A DNA stretch of 64,000 bases, from contig JASAMV010006379.1 in the NCBI GenBank assembly GCA_030248065.1, forward strand, positions 1 to 64,000. Reading direction: 5' to 3'. A model generated the notes under the pieces. It ran no database searches. It was not told the origin of the DNA and saw only the letters and a list, made by a program, of their open reading frames with translations. How positions within the stretch are numbered: position 1 is the stretch's first letter; every line of letters starts with the position of its first letter. The translations under genes were made by a program, and so were the position numbers. Positions 11,439 through 22,667 of the stretch are shown here, one piece after another. The DNA is from Rhynchonema sp. JSB1_4 (taxonomy: Eukaryota; Nematoda; Chromadorea; Monhysterida; Xyalidae).

Positions 11439-14419
11439 ATGTTTTTGAAAGAGTTTGAAGTACTTTTTCGGAATATGATGTTCGTCGCTATTTTTATATG
11501 TTTTGGAAGTTTGGCGACCACAATTCGAGCCAAAGACCCGCCCATAACATGTGCGGGCAGGACACAGATTTTGGATAATGTATTCAAAGACTATGACAAA
11601 CAAGCCGTGCCAGGTAAATGCTGTGGTCATTTGATTGCTTTTTCTGTTTTCTTGGCGTGAAAATACTGTACCATAATAAACTGATGAAAATAGCCTCAGG
11701 AACACATTATTATTTCTGAACATGTGACATTTCAAAAATAGGTGAAAATTTTGTCTTGAATTTTGAAACTGATGGAACTAAGTTTGAATCATCAGCTGAT
11801 CAGCTTGAAAGATCTGGGAGTAGTGTGTAGACATCGTGATCTTTGCGAGAATACGGCACTTCGTTTAAATGTCCGAGACCTCAACATGCCGTCCAACGGC
11901 TGAACGAGATCGAGCCCGGTTGAGGCCTTGTCTTGGGCATTGAACGGTGTCTAAACATCGTAAGACAGTGATTTAGGTTGAGGCTCACCTTCAGGCTCAG
12001 GCATAAGCCCTGTCTTGAACTGTGTGTCTGACCTTGAGTCCGGGACAGATGTTCTCGCTCAGCGCTGGATGGGTACGATCTTCACGAATTGTACCGTTAA
12101 AGGCCGAACTACGTATACTTCGTTCTCCCAAGCAACACGAAACAAATTTTCCCACGCTGCTTGGTTCTCACGCGCTCGCCACAGCCAATCAGCGCCCGAG
12201 AATTTATTTCGTGTTGCGTGAGAGAACGAAGTATACGTAGTTCGGCCTTAAAAAGATCAGGTGGCAGCGTGCGTGTGACGGTTGAAATGTGGATTCAGCA
12301 CATTCATTCTGTGAGCGAACTGTCAGGCGACGCGGAGCTGGACATTTACATTAATGAAGTATGGTCGGACCCGAGATTGGAGGTCAGCCTGATTTAACCC
12401 GTTCTGCACCATGCAAACTCATGCTACAATAATCAGACGTTGCAGTCCAGTGCCCTGCTGGAAAATGACCCCCTTTTAGTTTTCATCACTGAATCCCCTG
12501 TCAAATGAACCTGACCCTTGCTGACCAATCGTATCAATCGGCAATGTGGAGTCCAATTGGCGCGTTCATTGACGCAAAATCGGCCCACGTCCGGCATTCG
12601 CCGTATTTGAACCGATTTGTGATGCTCATCTCAAATGGAACCGTTTGGACCAATTATAGGTATGAAAAATCTTGTGGTTATTTCCCACGGATTCCGGTGT
12701 ATCCATGTGGCAGGTGCAAGATTTCACTTTCAATTAATGGTTAAAAAACATATAAAAACGTAACTGTTCGTGCAGACCGAACAAACTCAAGGATTGGTTT
12801 AAGTACATTGTACATTAGATTAGCAACCGAGAGGTCAAGCAAACAAACGACACGTCACGTTTGGAATTGACTACGGTTTGGCCCGATCTCGTTTTGTTTA
12901 GACTGTGTTTTGCAATGATTCGTTGTGAAAGAGTTCTTCAGTGTTGGAATGGGAGCAAGTCAAAGTTATGCGGTGCGTAGCTAATTAGTGCTGCAATACT
13001 ATGGCACAATATGGTTCACTCCAAACAATGCATTAACGCTATCCTGACACAATGAATGTGCTGTCTGCTTAAACTTTCAATAAAATATGAACTTTTCACT
13101 TTCAGAGCCTCGGTGGTGAGTGCCTGTGATATCGATCTACATTCGTTCCCAATCAACGATCGACCCGTTTGCAGTCTCAAATACGAAAGTTTCAATTTTG
13201 GCGCCGATGAGCTCGACTACCAGTGGACAAGACTGAGACAGCCCGGGGTGATGGTGTTCAAGGCACTGCAGTTGCCCGACTTGAGATTGAGGAAAATAAA
13301 TACTGAGCGACATGTGGTGGTATGTATATGAGGAGACGTGTGAATTACTGTACACGCAAAAAAAGGATGTTTCTGATTCTTCTCGACTTTTGCGAAAGGG
13401 GGAGGTTTTCGAAGTTCCTTGACCTTTCCGCCACTGATTTTTAATGTGGATCACGAGTGGCTCCGCTGGAAATTTTCGCCAATATTTCATTTACATCCCT
13501 GACTTTCACAAAGTCACTTAAAAGTTGGGGGGCGAGCTTCAGTAGAGCCGATGGTTTCAGAAATATCCGGCCGGGGATTGGGTCGAACTTCGTCTCTCAC
13601 TGGAGTTCGAACGACGTTTCGTCTGGTATTTCACGCACGCCTACTTCGTTTCGTACATCAACATTGCGCTGTGGTAAGCTCTGATTTAAATGGGTACAAT
13701 GTCACTCTTTTGTCACTGTTGCTTATTGAACTGGACCGACCAGCGGTCAAAGTTGTTTTTGGGCCTTTTTGTAAGAATGGATACAGCGCCGCAAGATCTG
13801 GCTCCTGAGAGCCAGTAGTGCTCCACAATGTTGACAAAAATGGTGATTTCACGGAATGAAAAGAGTCGCTGCTATTCAGCATTGCCTTAACAAGCAAAGC
13901 CAACTGCGTCGTATGCGTTTCCAGCTGCATGACATTCTGGCTGGGCAACAAATCCGTGTTCGTTCGTTCGTTCATTCTCACGCAAGTCCTGCTCGCGTCA
14001 ATTTTCGGCCACGGCAATGCCGTGCGCAATCTGCCTCGAGTCGGCTATTTTACGGCGTTGGGTTGGTTCGGTCAATTTCTTTGTTGTTCCGCTGTCATGC
14101 ATATCGTTTGAAACATCACCCAGACGTCTACATGCTGTCAACACATCTGCTAATCCTGGCTGCCATGTGTGAGCTGACCGTGGTTACGATCCTGAATCGA
14201 AAATGCACCGCCGAGTCGGACCTAAATGGTATTCAACAAACAACGGAGGAAAATGACCAGTTGTTGAAACATCATGACAAAAAGACAGAGAACTGTGACG
14301 TCGGAAAGAGGTCGCCGGCTCAGAAAGTTGACATTGTTGCTTCATTGGCTTTCCCATTGGCTTACACTGTGTTCAATATTTGTTACTGGGTGTATTATTT
14401 GGGATATCATGGAGATTGA
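11439..14419 (+). CDS. Cys-loop ligand-gated ion channel subunit
   Basis: Pentameric receptor subunit of the plasma membrane. Seven exons (11439-11613, 12261-12382, about 12480-12659, 13106-13319, 13561-13673, 13925-14061, 14124-14419) give about 411 residues. Visible in order: signal peptide MFLKEFEVLF; LDNVFKDYDK; HSVSELSGDAELDIYINEVW; WSPIGAFI; the Cys-loop; RRFVWYFTHAYF (M1); SVFVRSFILTQVLL (M2); LPRVGYFTALDVYM into M3; a short cytoplasmic loop; and FPLAYTVFNICYWVYY (M4). LPRVGY after M2 resembles the GABA/glycine/GluCl branch. Three oddities: 14 rather than 13 residues between the Cys-loop cysteines; FVR where anion channels have PAR before M2; and exon 3 has no AG acceptor in its own frame. 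Using the AG at 12478-12479, removing one base near 12510 restores both frame and exon phase. The 62-nt intron at 14062-14123 is very short. Possibly a pseudogene; ligand unknown. Confidence 0.85.
12101..12247. mobile_element. TTAA-flanked MITE at an intron/exon boundary
   Basis: Terminal inverted repeat AGGCCGAACTACGTATAC... against ...GTATACGTAGTTCGGCC, flanked by TTAA at 12097-12100 and 12248-12251, the target duplication typical of piggyBac-type insertion. It ends ten bases before the acceptor of exon 2 of the Cys-loop channel gene, so the region upstream of that AG (AAAAAGATCAG) has no pyrimidine tract. Confidence 0.8.
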
Positions 14420-14472
14420 CTTGAATACGTGCTTTTCAAACGACCAGACATATGTAAAAAATACCATACATA

Positions 14473-14915
14473 TATGCAGCGTGCCTTCGGTTGCCCGCTC
14501 TGGTTCCCTACTTGTTTTCACTGCGGGTCATCGTCAGTGCGAATGCACCAGGTATTGGTCGCACAATGACTCTATAAGAATTGGTCAAATTTTTTTCCTG
14601 AATCGTAAAGAGGGAAAGTGACGGGGCAATGACGTTGCGTTGCGTGATCGCACACAAAACATGTAGTAAAGAGAATGTTTCAGACTTGCGGCAACGTGGT
14701 TGATCTGCTAGATTATTTTCAGCTGAAAATGTTTTGTGAGAATCACAAATAGCACAGTGGTTAAGAGTGACTGAACGTGAAAATCAGGATTGATTTGATG
14801 AATTCTTATAGTCATTGTGCGACCAATACCATTAATATGCAGCGCGTCTTCGGTTGCCCGCTCTGGTTCCTAACTTGTTTTCACTGCGGGTCATCGTCAG
14901 TGCGTATGCACCAGG
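14473..14915. repeat. About 80-bp direct repeat flanking a MITE
   Basis: The segment from ATATGCAGCG through TCGTCAGTGCG(A/T)ATGCACCAGGTA occurs at 14473-14552 and again at 14836-14915 with a few differences, on either side of the MITE at 14551-14830. This may be a local duplication that captured the element. Confidence 0.75.
14551..14830. mobile_element. MITE, GGTATTGGTCGCACAATGA family, copy 1
   Basis: 280-bp element with terminal inverted repeats GGTATTGGTCGCACAATGAC and its complement. The interior shares GGTTAAGAGTGACTGAAC, TCAGGATTGATTTGATGAA and GTGACG(G)GGCAATGACGTTGCG with the copy at 15386-15710. No coding capacity. Confidence 0.85.
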
Positions 14916-15199
14916 TACATACGACTCAATAAAATATATAATAATAGGGTTTCGCAGTCTGGATCTACAGCAATATTTTTCTTTGCTACCTTTTATTTTA
15001 TACCTTTAGGAAGTTGGTGCGTTTTGATTATCACTGTATAGCGTGCCTGCTTTTACGCAGGTTTTGCGTGCACTTGACAGCACGTTACATTGCATTATCT
15101 GCCCAATTATGGACGCAATTTGTATTGTCAACCGCAATATACAGTGCGTTGCATTCTTTTTTTTATCGAACTGATAAAAAACCATTCAGCTAGAGCCAA

Positions 15200-15373
15200 A
15201 CTACGCCAACACGAGCCCGATTTTGGAGGTGGCGGGCTTGCAAAACGCAAAGAAAGAGAAATCCTCATGCACCGCGTTGCACTCTACAACGTGTAAGGTT
15301 TCCCAAATCAGCAGCCACGTATGAATGTTTCACTGATCTGCCACCTCCGAAATCGGGCTCGTGTTGGCGTAGT
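15200..15373. mobile_element. Inverted-repeat element (ACTACGCCAACACGAGCCCG ends)
   Basis: The left arm at 15200-15235 and right arm at 15341-15373 are complementary over about 33 bases with few mismatches, so the segment folds into a stem with an internal loop of about 105 bp. Probably a MITE; target duplication not clear. Confidence 0.7.
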
Positions 15374-15385
15374 GTTACTATACAT

Positions 15386-15710
15386 GGTATTGGTCGCACA
15401 ATGACCATGTAGGAATTCATCAAATGAATCCTGATTTTCATGTTCAGTCACTCTTAACCACTGTGATATTTGTCATTCTCACAAAACATTTTCACCTGCA
15501 AATAATCCAGCACAGCACCCACGTTGCTGCGGGTCTGAACCATTTGACCAATTCTTATAACAACCACGTTGCCGCAGGTCTGAAACATTCTCTTTACTAC
15601 ATGCTTTGTGTGCGATCGCGCAACGCAACGTCATTTCCCCGTCACTTTCCCTCGTTACGATTCAGGAAAAAATTGACCAATTCTTATAAAGTCATTGTGC
15701 GACCAATACC
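15386..15710. mobile_element. MITE, GGTATTGGTCGCACAATGA family, copy 2 (opposite orientation)
   Basis: 325-bp element with the same terminal repeats as copy 1 but reversed interior. It carries an internal duplication of the GACCAATTCTTATAA and CGTTGC(T/C)GC(G/A)GGTCTGAA words, which makes it longer. Together with 15200-15373 it fills the spacer before the MFS gene. Confidence 0.85.
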
Positions 15711-16025
15711 AAACTGGTTTCAACATTGCGCGGTGTATCACAGACAGAAGAAACAGTTTTTATTTTTTAACCAGGTAGGTCAACGAACCGTTTTGTGTGT
15801 TTTAAAATATGCGATGAGGAGCAAACTTCTCTGTTGTCGTGTTTGACTGAAGAGTGCAAACTGCTCAGCGACAAAAGTGTCAACCTGTTGGAGGGTGTTC
15901 GTTTTTTTTGCCATCTGCTTTGGTAAATATGATGTTGAATTAACTAAAGGTTCAAAAGATTTTTAATTTGACTGAAGTGGTCTGGAGACTAAACGCGGCC
16001 CATAAACTACTTAATCATAATAGAA

Positions 16026-19000
16026 ATGACCCCTCACTGCCATGATCCGATCACCAAGTTTGTGCGAGGTCTACCTCCCAAATATCGATGTGTTGTGCCC
16101 ATGTGCGGTGCTGTCTTGCTGATGTTGACCATTGGAAGTATTTACACATACGGTTTGTTGATCTGGTGTGTTAAACAAAGTTGCCTGTTTAATAATTTCA
16201 TTTGGAAAAGCATTACGGATTCCTATCGCTTATAGTCATGAGGGGAATCAACCCGGCAGACACCAGCAATTTCTGTTTTGACCTGAGAGTTTAATTAGTG
16301 CTGGAAGGCGAAATTTTGACCGGTGTAGAACTGGTAAGCATGGGAATGGGAGTGGGAGCATCTTTTACGCTGGTCACAATTAGTGCACAAATATATTCGA
16401 AGACCCAAGTGTCTTGGCGAAATTTTTTATCTGTATGTGGTGACAACAGTTCCACCTTCCTTTGCAGGCAACATCGTGCCCTATCTATTATCCTACCAAA
16501 AACTACGGGTTGACCCCACAGTGAGTGCTTCAGCGCTATCCTGGATATTCACCACAAACACAGTGCCCTTTGTGTATCTGCTGGCGGGCGCCATGCAGAA
16601 AGCCGTCGGATATCGGGGCACTGCGCTCATTGGGGGATTGATATTCAGGTGGGTGACTTCTTAGATCAAATGGTTTTTTATTGCAGTGTTAGTCGTGTAC
16701 CTTTGCACACACGACGGGTTCGACGCAGCCCGTCATCGGCGACTGCCACACCAACCTTGTGCCGCGATCGCCAGTGAAGTGCATATCGGACAAGGGCGTA
16801 TTAAGTGCTTCTTGGGGATTGTCCCAATCTTATGTATACTCCGACAATACTTTTGGGAGAAACTTTTCAAACGCGTTGCCTGATCGTAAAGCTCATTATG
16901 CGTGTATTAGCTGCAGCGGTCACGTGACTGCCAGCCACTCAACAGACAAGTCTAACATAGTGATTTGCGAAATGCGACGAAACTCAGCTGGCTGCGCCAA
17001 TTGTGTGTGCTTTACGGATCAGGCAACACGCTTGAAAAGTTTCTCCCAAAAGTATTGTCAGAGTATACCTCAGTGGTTGACGTTGACATAAATTGTTCAC
17101 TGATGATAACCGGGGTCTTCAAAGTCTTCTGGTCGCTAGTCCATGATCTCTGTCAACATGAAAGTGTGCAAACAACAACCAAAACTCAGCTCAACCGTGC
17201 TATATATCTTCAGCGCTGGCGTCGCGTTCAGCTACTTTACCATCAAAGTCTCCTTCATCGCCTTTTATCTGACTTACGGCCTAACTTTCGGATTCGGTTC
17301 CTCAATCTGCTATTGCCTGGCAATGATTTGCGCTGTTCAGGTGTGTGGTTGATTATTGATTTTAGGCCTGAGATGCCTGTTTTAGGCAAATTTTCTAACT
17401 GTTCAGTGGCAACCGAACCACAGCGGCCTGGCGGCGGGCATTGTTGTCTGTGGCTACGGACTCAGTTCATTCATATTCAGCCCGGTTGAAACCGCGTATG
17501 TCAATCCGAAACACTATCAAACCGATGAGAACGGGTGAGTGTGGAAACCGCCTTCACGTTTTCCGAACACGTGTGCAGCGTATGATTATGCGCGTTCAGT
17601 GTGCAGGGAATGCAAAGCTTTGGAACCAGCGCGGTTCATACACGTGATCCAATATTCCTCCAGTTCTCATTATCATGCCGTTTATTGACACAAAGCATCA
17701 CCAACGCCCGGTGTGCATAGCGCGCGTTCGCATTCCGCTTTTTGCGTGGAGGGATTTGGACATAATGTCAGACCAGCGGTTTTGGAGGAAATTTTTCCAA
17801 TCAGCAGACACACAAACTGAACGAATCGATTCAAGAGACTGCCAGTTACCTATTCTGCAGGTTGTTCACCCAGCCGGACCTGCTTGACCGCGTTCCATCA
17901 ATGTTCCTGATGTTGGGTGTAACGTTTGTGATCATGCAGCTGGTGGCCAGCGTCATCATGATCGAACCGGAACATGTTGATTATCGGGAGGTTGGGAACA
18001 TAACGAATTGGCTACTGAGGGAGTAGGCCAGTGACGGTATCTGATTTCTTTCGTTTTACTGGTTGGGGCATAACGTGAATCTCATACGATTTTTCCCAGC
18101 TTTTTCCGAATACTTGTGGATCAAACCTATTAGTGTGGGCGGATCGGTGGTCTTACATCGTTTTTTGTATTGTCATAAGAGATTTACTGATGTAACAGTA
18201 TATACATGCATAGTTTGACCGGCGTAGAAGCTCTCATGAGCACACAGTTAACATAACTTTTGTGCTGATCGAAATTATTGGACACACTTTACAGTATATT
18301 TCGTCACACAAAAAAGTTCAGGACCGAACCAGTGCGACACGATACCGCCAGTGGCGGATCCAGCTTTTGGCCAAGGCAGGGGCCAAATCCAAAAAAGTCA
18401 TTGCCCCTGTGGCCTGCCCTGAATCCGCCCTTGGCAAACGCCGTCTCAATATACTGTACCTTGTCGATCCAGCACATTTTGCGTTTATTTCTTCTAAAAG
18501 TGTCATGTTTCAGCAGCACCGCTCGTCCGACGAACGCACAGCATTGTTGCATGACAATGACCACGGGCGCAATTCTCAGTTCGACAAAGACACGGAGCCA
18601 GCACATTCGTTCGGGCCTCGTGTTGCGCTCAAGTCCACCACGTTCTGGTGGCTGTTCTTTACGCTGTTCTTCAACACACCTGTTATGTCCGTTGTGTCAA
18701 CTTATTACAAAGTTTGTTACTTTCCTTTTTGAAACATTATAAGTCGAACATCATGGTTGAAGGCAACGATTGTCACACTGACCTGAGGCTACTGTTTGTT
18801 CTCGAAACATTTTAACACATCGCTGGTCAATGTTAGTGTGCCCGCACTGCTGTCACCGTGGTCGTGTTGCCTTCCAACTTGCTACTGTGTTGATGACTTT
18901 TCTCTTCTATTTGATTTGCTGTTTCCTTCACAGACTTTCGGCGAGCAGTTCATATTCGACGATTACTTTCTGGCCGGCGTCAATTCTGCTGCGTCTGTGT

Positions 19001-19803
19001 GCAACGCTGTGGGACGCTTGATGTGGGGCACGGTAGCTGATAGGTATTCGTATCAGGTATCCAATGATGGTTAAAGGGTGGGTCAGACGTCTAACGGAGT
19101 CCAACTAAGCTTCCAAAAAGACTTTTGCGTGGTCACATGCAAATATAATTTCAATTTGGTGTGAATCGTCTGAATTTTGTGTCCAAGGAGTTTTAACAAG
19201 ACGTCATTTTAGTTCGCCATGTCCATCACAACATGCAGCATGACAGCGTTGTTGCTCACATTCCCCGCCACTCAATTCATGGGAAAATACGGGTTAGATT
19301 CTTTTGGTTAGGAAATTCGGATGAACTAATCTTCATTCAAACTCCAGGTTGCTGATGTGGGTGTGCGCACTGTATCTGTGTTTTTCGGGCACCTATGCCC
19401 TGATACCGTATGCTGTTAGGCACGCGTTTGGGCCAGAAACCTTTGGTTTAAATTACGGGTGGATTTATGTTGGACCGGTAAGCCTGAAGCGGTATACGTG
19501 CCTGAAATTCCACTTTTTGAAAGCAGATTGAATATTTTTGTTAATTCCAGAGCATAATGGGACCGATCACGTCCTTAACTATCGGGCCTGTGCTCGGTAG
19601 CTTGGGGTACACACTGTTATGGCAGCTCACTGCTGTTTGTACTGTAATATGTGAGTTAAAACGACGGATTTATTGGTCAATTGTTTCTTTTCGACACATT
19701 TTTCATCAATTTTTTCTCTTTTTCAGCATTTCTTCTCACTGTCACACTGCATCTGACCAAATTTGGACGTGGACACCAAACTGTTTTTCACGCACCACTG
19801 TGA
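16026..19803 (+). CDS. MFS transporter, oxalate/formate-antiporter (OFA)-like
   Basis: Membrane carrier of the major facilitator superfamily; the substrate is probably a small carboxylate by family analogy only. Eleven exons (16026-16152, 16468-16648, 17214-17340, 17407-17534, 17861-17990, 18514-18711, 18934-19056, 19213-19292, 19348-19477, 19551-19650, 19727-19803) join in phase to 466 residues, a normal length. Family features: NIVPYLLSYQKLRVDP after helix 1; YGLTFGFGSSICYCLA; GLAAGIVVCGYGLSSFIFSP followed by ETAYVNP; a hydrophilic central loop rich in Asp/His/Ser; FWWLFFTLFFNTPVMSVVS; NAVGRLMWGTVADRY, matching the conserved G-R-x(4)-DR motif between helices 8 and 9; and GPITSLTIGPVLGSLGY. 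The chosen ATG gives a short cytosolic N-terminus before the first helix. Introns hold MITEs. No missing key motif was seen. Confidence 0.9.
16835..17067. mobile_element. MITE with TATACTC ends, in MFS intron 2
   Basis: Terminal inverted repeats of about 57 bp (TATACTCCGACAATACTTTT... against TATACTCTGACAATACTTTT...) that include GCGTTGCCTGATC. Ends in TA/TATA, compatible with a mariner-type TA target. It shares the GCGTTGCCTGATCC(G)T/CAAAGC stretch with the element at 32966-33187, so the two are related. Confidence 0.8.
18348..18434. mobile_element. Short hAT-like MITE (CAGTGGCGGATCCAG end)
   Basis: Begins CAGTGGCGGATCCAG and ends GAATCCGCCCTTGG, with complementary halves around AAGGCAGGGGCCAAA and TTGCCCCTGTGGCC. 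The CAGTGGCGGATCC terminus is a widespread animal hAT terminal sequence (from memory). It lies in the intron before exon 18514-18711. Confidence 0.65.
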
Positions 19804-20489
19804 TATTAACGTAGATTGTTAAGAAATGTTATTCTGTTGAAAAGAACAAGCGGCTTTTAGAAACAGGACTGGTTTCAAAAAAATTTGGACTGATTTTTAT
19901 GGTTGACCAGAATGTGCTGCAACACGCATAACACTCTGGATATAACGAATTGATTGGCTTGCACGATGAAAGCTTTCCCCCAGCACTTGGCGGTCCGTTT
20001 AATCCACTTCAATCTGTTAATGCTTATTATCTGGTTAATCCGCTTTATTTGTGTCCCTTCCCGGTACACAAAATGTCATGCATGACGTGTGCACTTTGAG
20101 ATTGGAGGCCTCGATGAGTTGATAAGAAATAATAGGAGATAGTCAGCAATTGTGGCAAACAAGCCGATTGCGAGCTTATCAGGCGCATTTGATCCTGGTG
20201 ATCTGCGACGATCCATGTATTCATTGCGGGGCGTTTGCCGTGGTGTGCTTTGTCCTCACAAGCCGGAACACACCCGCTCCGCCGTTGTCCTATGAAAGAG
20301 AATGACAATAATTTTTATTGTTTTTCACCAGAGAGATCGGAAACGGGCCGGGTAAAGTCGGCCCGGCCCGGCCCGGTCGGCGAAAAGCAGGGTAGTACTT
20401 GGGAGGAGGGGGGGTGGGGGGGGGTCCCCAAGATTTTTCGGGGCGGGTAGGGTACAACACAAGTTTTTTCGGGTGCCTGTTTTTATGTA

Positions 20490-21424
20490 CATACCGTAAA
20501 AACCTAAATAGAAGGGGGGCTCTATTCAGGGTAGTACTTGGGGTGGGGGGGGGGGGGGGGGGGGGGGTCCCCCCCAAATTCATCTATCTATCGTCAACAC
20601 TTTTTGATTTCATCTATCTATCGTCAACACTTGTGGGCAAATCTATCTATCGTCAACAAATTCTGGGAACAATCTATCTATCGTCAACACATTTCGACCC
20701 CAAAATGGGTATTTTTGCCTCAAAATGGCTCAAAATCGGTATTTTTTGTCCCAAATAGGCAAAAAATCGCGCGCTACGCGCGGATTTAGTACATCTAAGT
20801 ACATTTTCATTAATATTTACACATTATTACCAACTTAGTACACTATACTATACCTTGATTTTTGGCGACCCCCCCCCCACCATCTATCTATCGTCAACAA
20901 GTTTGGGTCGACCCCCCCCCCAGATTTCGGACTTGGGTCATCTATCTATCGTCAACACATTTCGGGTCCCAATCTATCTATCGTCAACACCCTGACCAAG
21001 TACTACACTGGCTCTATTAACTCACTGACCCCATTTTGGGGGGCTCTATTACGGGGGGGGCTCTATTCCGGGGGGCCTCTATTAATTCACTGACCCGAAC
21101 CTGAAAAATTGTTCTCAGAAATACCCCCCAAAACCCCTAAAAAGGGGTTTGAAAGGATGTTTTTTCGCTTGTAATCGCATTTATTCGTGTCTATTCGTCA
21201 ATAGGAGGCGTATTATGTGCTCTGAACGAACAACAAACGTGCATAAATGTACCTGTACAACACCACTATCAAGCCTTAATACACTACAGTATAGGGGATG
21301 TTACTTAGGGGGGGGCTCTATTCCGGGGGGGCTCTATTAATTCACTGACCCCTTTTTGGGGGGGCTGTATTACGGGGGGGGGGCTCTATTCCGGGGGGGG
21401 GCTGTATTTAGGTTTTTACGGTAT
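20490..21424. mobile_element. TIR element with CCGTAAAAACCTAAATA ends
   Basis: The left end TACCGTAAAAACCTAAATAGA (20490) and right end TGTATTTAGGTTTTTACGGTA (21404-21424) are complementary and TA-bounded. The interior consists of the ATCTATC words, G tracts and CTCTATT words. Non-autonomous. Confidence 0.65.
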
Positions 21425-22204
21425 ATCGCGCGCAGCGCGAGATTTTTTGCACTTTTTAGGGTTTTCGGTCGAAATTTGGGCATTTTTGACCGAAAAATGG
21501 GCATTTTGGGGGTAAAAATCGGGGCTGGTAGGGTACCAGGGCGCGGCGGGTAGGGGGGTAGGCAGTGTGGTGGCAAGCCAATCGACCCAGCCAAGATACC
21601 CTAGGGGGGGGGAAGGTTTCGGACTTACTCGAGATACCCCCCAGAGGCTACCCAAGATACCCATATGGTCCGTCAAAAGGCGAAAAAAGGCCGTTTTTTG
21701 CATGCAATTTTACTGCAAAATTGGCCTAAAAATGGGTATTTTTTGACATTTTTGCCGAAAATTGGCCTAAAATGACCATTTTTGGGTGACTGCGCGCGGA
21801 GCGCGCGATTTTTGGGGGTCCCGAGGTCGAAAAACACCTATTTTTGCCTTTGAAAACCATAAATCTACTTACTCGAGATACCATTTGGGGTCGGCTCGAG
21901 ATAGATACCCTTCCCCCCCCCCCCCCCCCAACCCCCCCCCTAAGGGTTGACTCGAGATAGATACCCCTTAGGGGGCGAGACTCCCCCCCCATCCCCCCAC
22001 CCACTACTGTGGGGGTGGGGAACAACAGCGGGGCGGGTCGGGGGGTAGCGTACCAGGCCGGGGCGGGTAGGGTACCCTTGGGGGGACCCCCCCAGCCACA
22101 GCACTGCTTGCCGCTCCGAAAATTCGTCCCCCTCCCCCCAAACCGGATTTCCCCCCCCAAGATTCCAGGTACACTACCCCTCTACCCGCCCCGGATTTTT
22201 CCAC

Positions 22205-22626
22205 CTACCGTATTGGCGGAAAGAGAACCCGGGGGGTCTATTTTTTGGCGGGGGTCATTTTGGGGGGTTCAATTTATGGGGGGGTCAATTATTGGGGGTG
22301 GGGGGTTATATTTTTCATTTGGCCCCCGACAAAAAAAATCATTCTTAATAATGCTCCTAAAAATGGCCTGTTTAGGGTATTTTCTGCCTTTAACAGCGTT
22401 AATTATGCTTAAAAAGCCGTATTCTGCTGAAAACGCAAGCTTAAACAACGTTTGACACAACAACACAGCACAGCCTTACCATACCACTAATCAGTGGTAC
22501 GGTGAAGGTTGGGGGTGGGGTTCTATTAATGGGGGGGGGGGTCAATTAATGGGGGGTTCTATTTTTGATTTCGAGCCATTTAGGGGGGTTCAATTAATGG
22601 GGGGGTTCTATTTCCGACAATACGGT
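22205..22626. mobile_element. TIR element with CCGTATTGGCGGAAA ends
   Basis: The left end TACCGTATTGGCGGAAA and right end TTTCCGACAATACGGTA are complementary. The interior has GGGGGGTCAATTA(A)TGGGGG and GGTTCTATTT words. It sits next to, and resembles in layout, the CCGTAAAAACC element at 20490-21424. Confidence 0.6.
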
Positions 22627-22667
22627 ATGTACCCTAACCGCCCCGCAAAACTAGCCACAGCACTGCC

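Noticed and set aside
16750..17090. Plus-strand frames inside MFS intron 2
   Set aside because: They lie in a MITE; exon 2 joins exon 17214-17340 exactly in phase without them.
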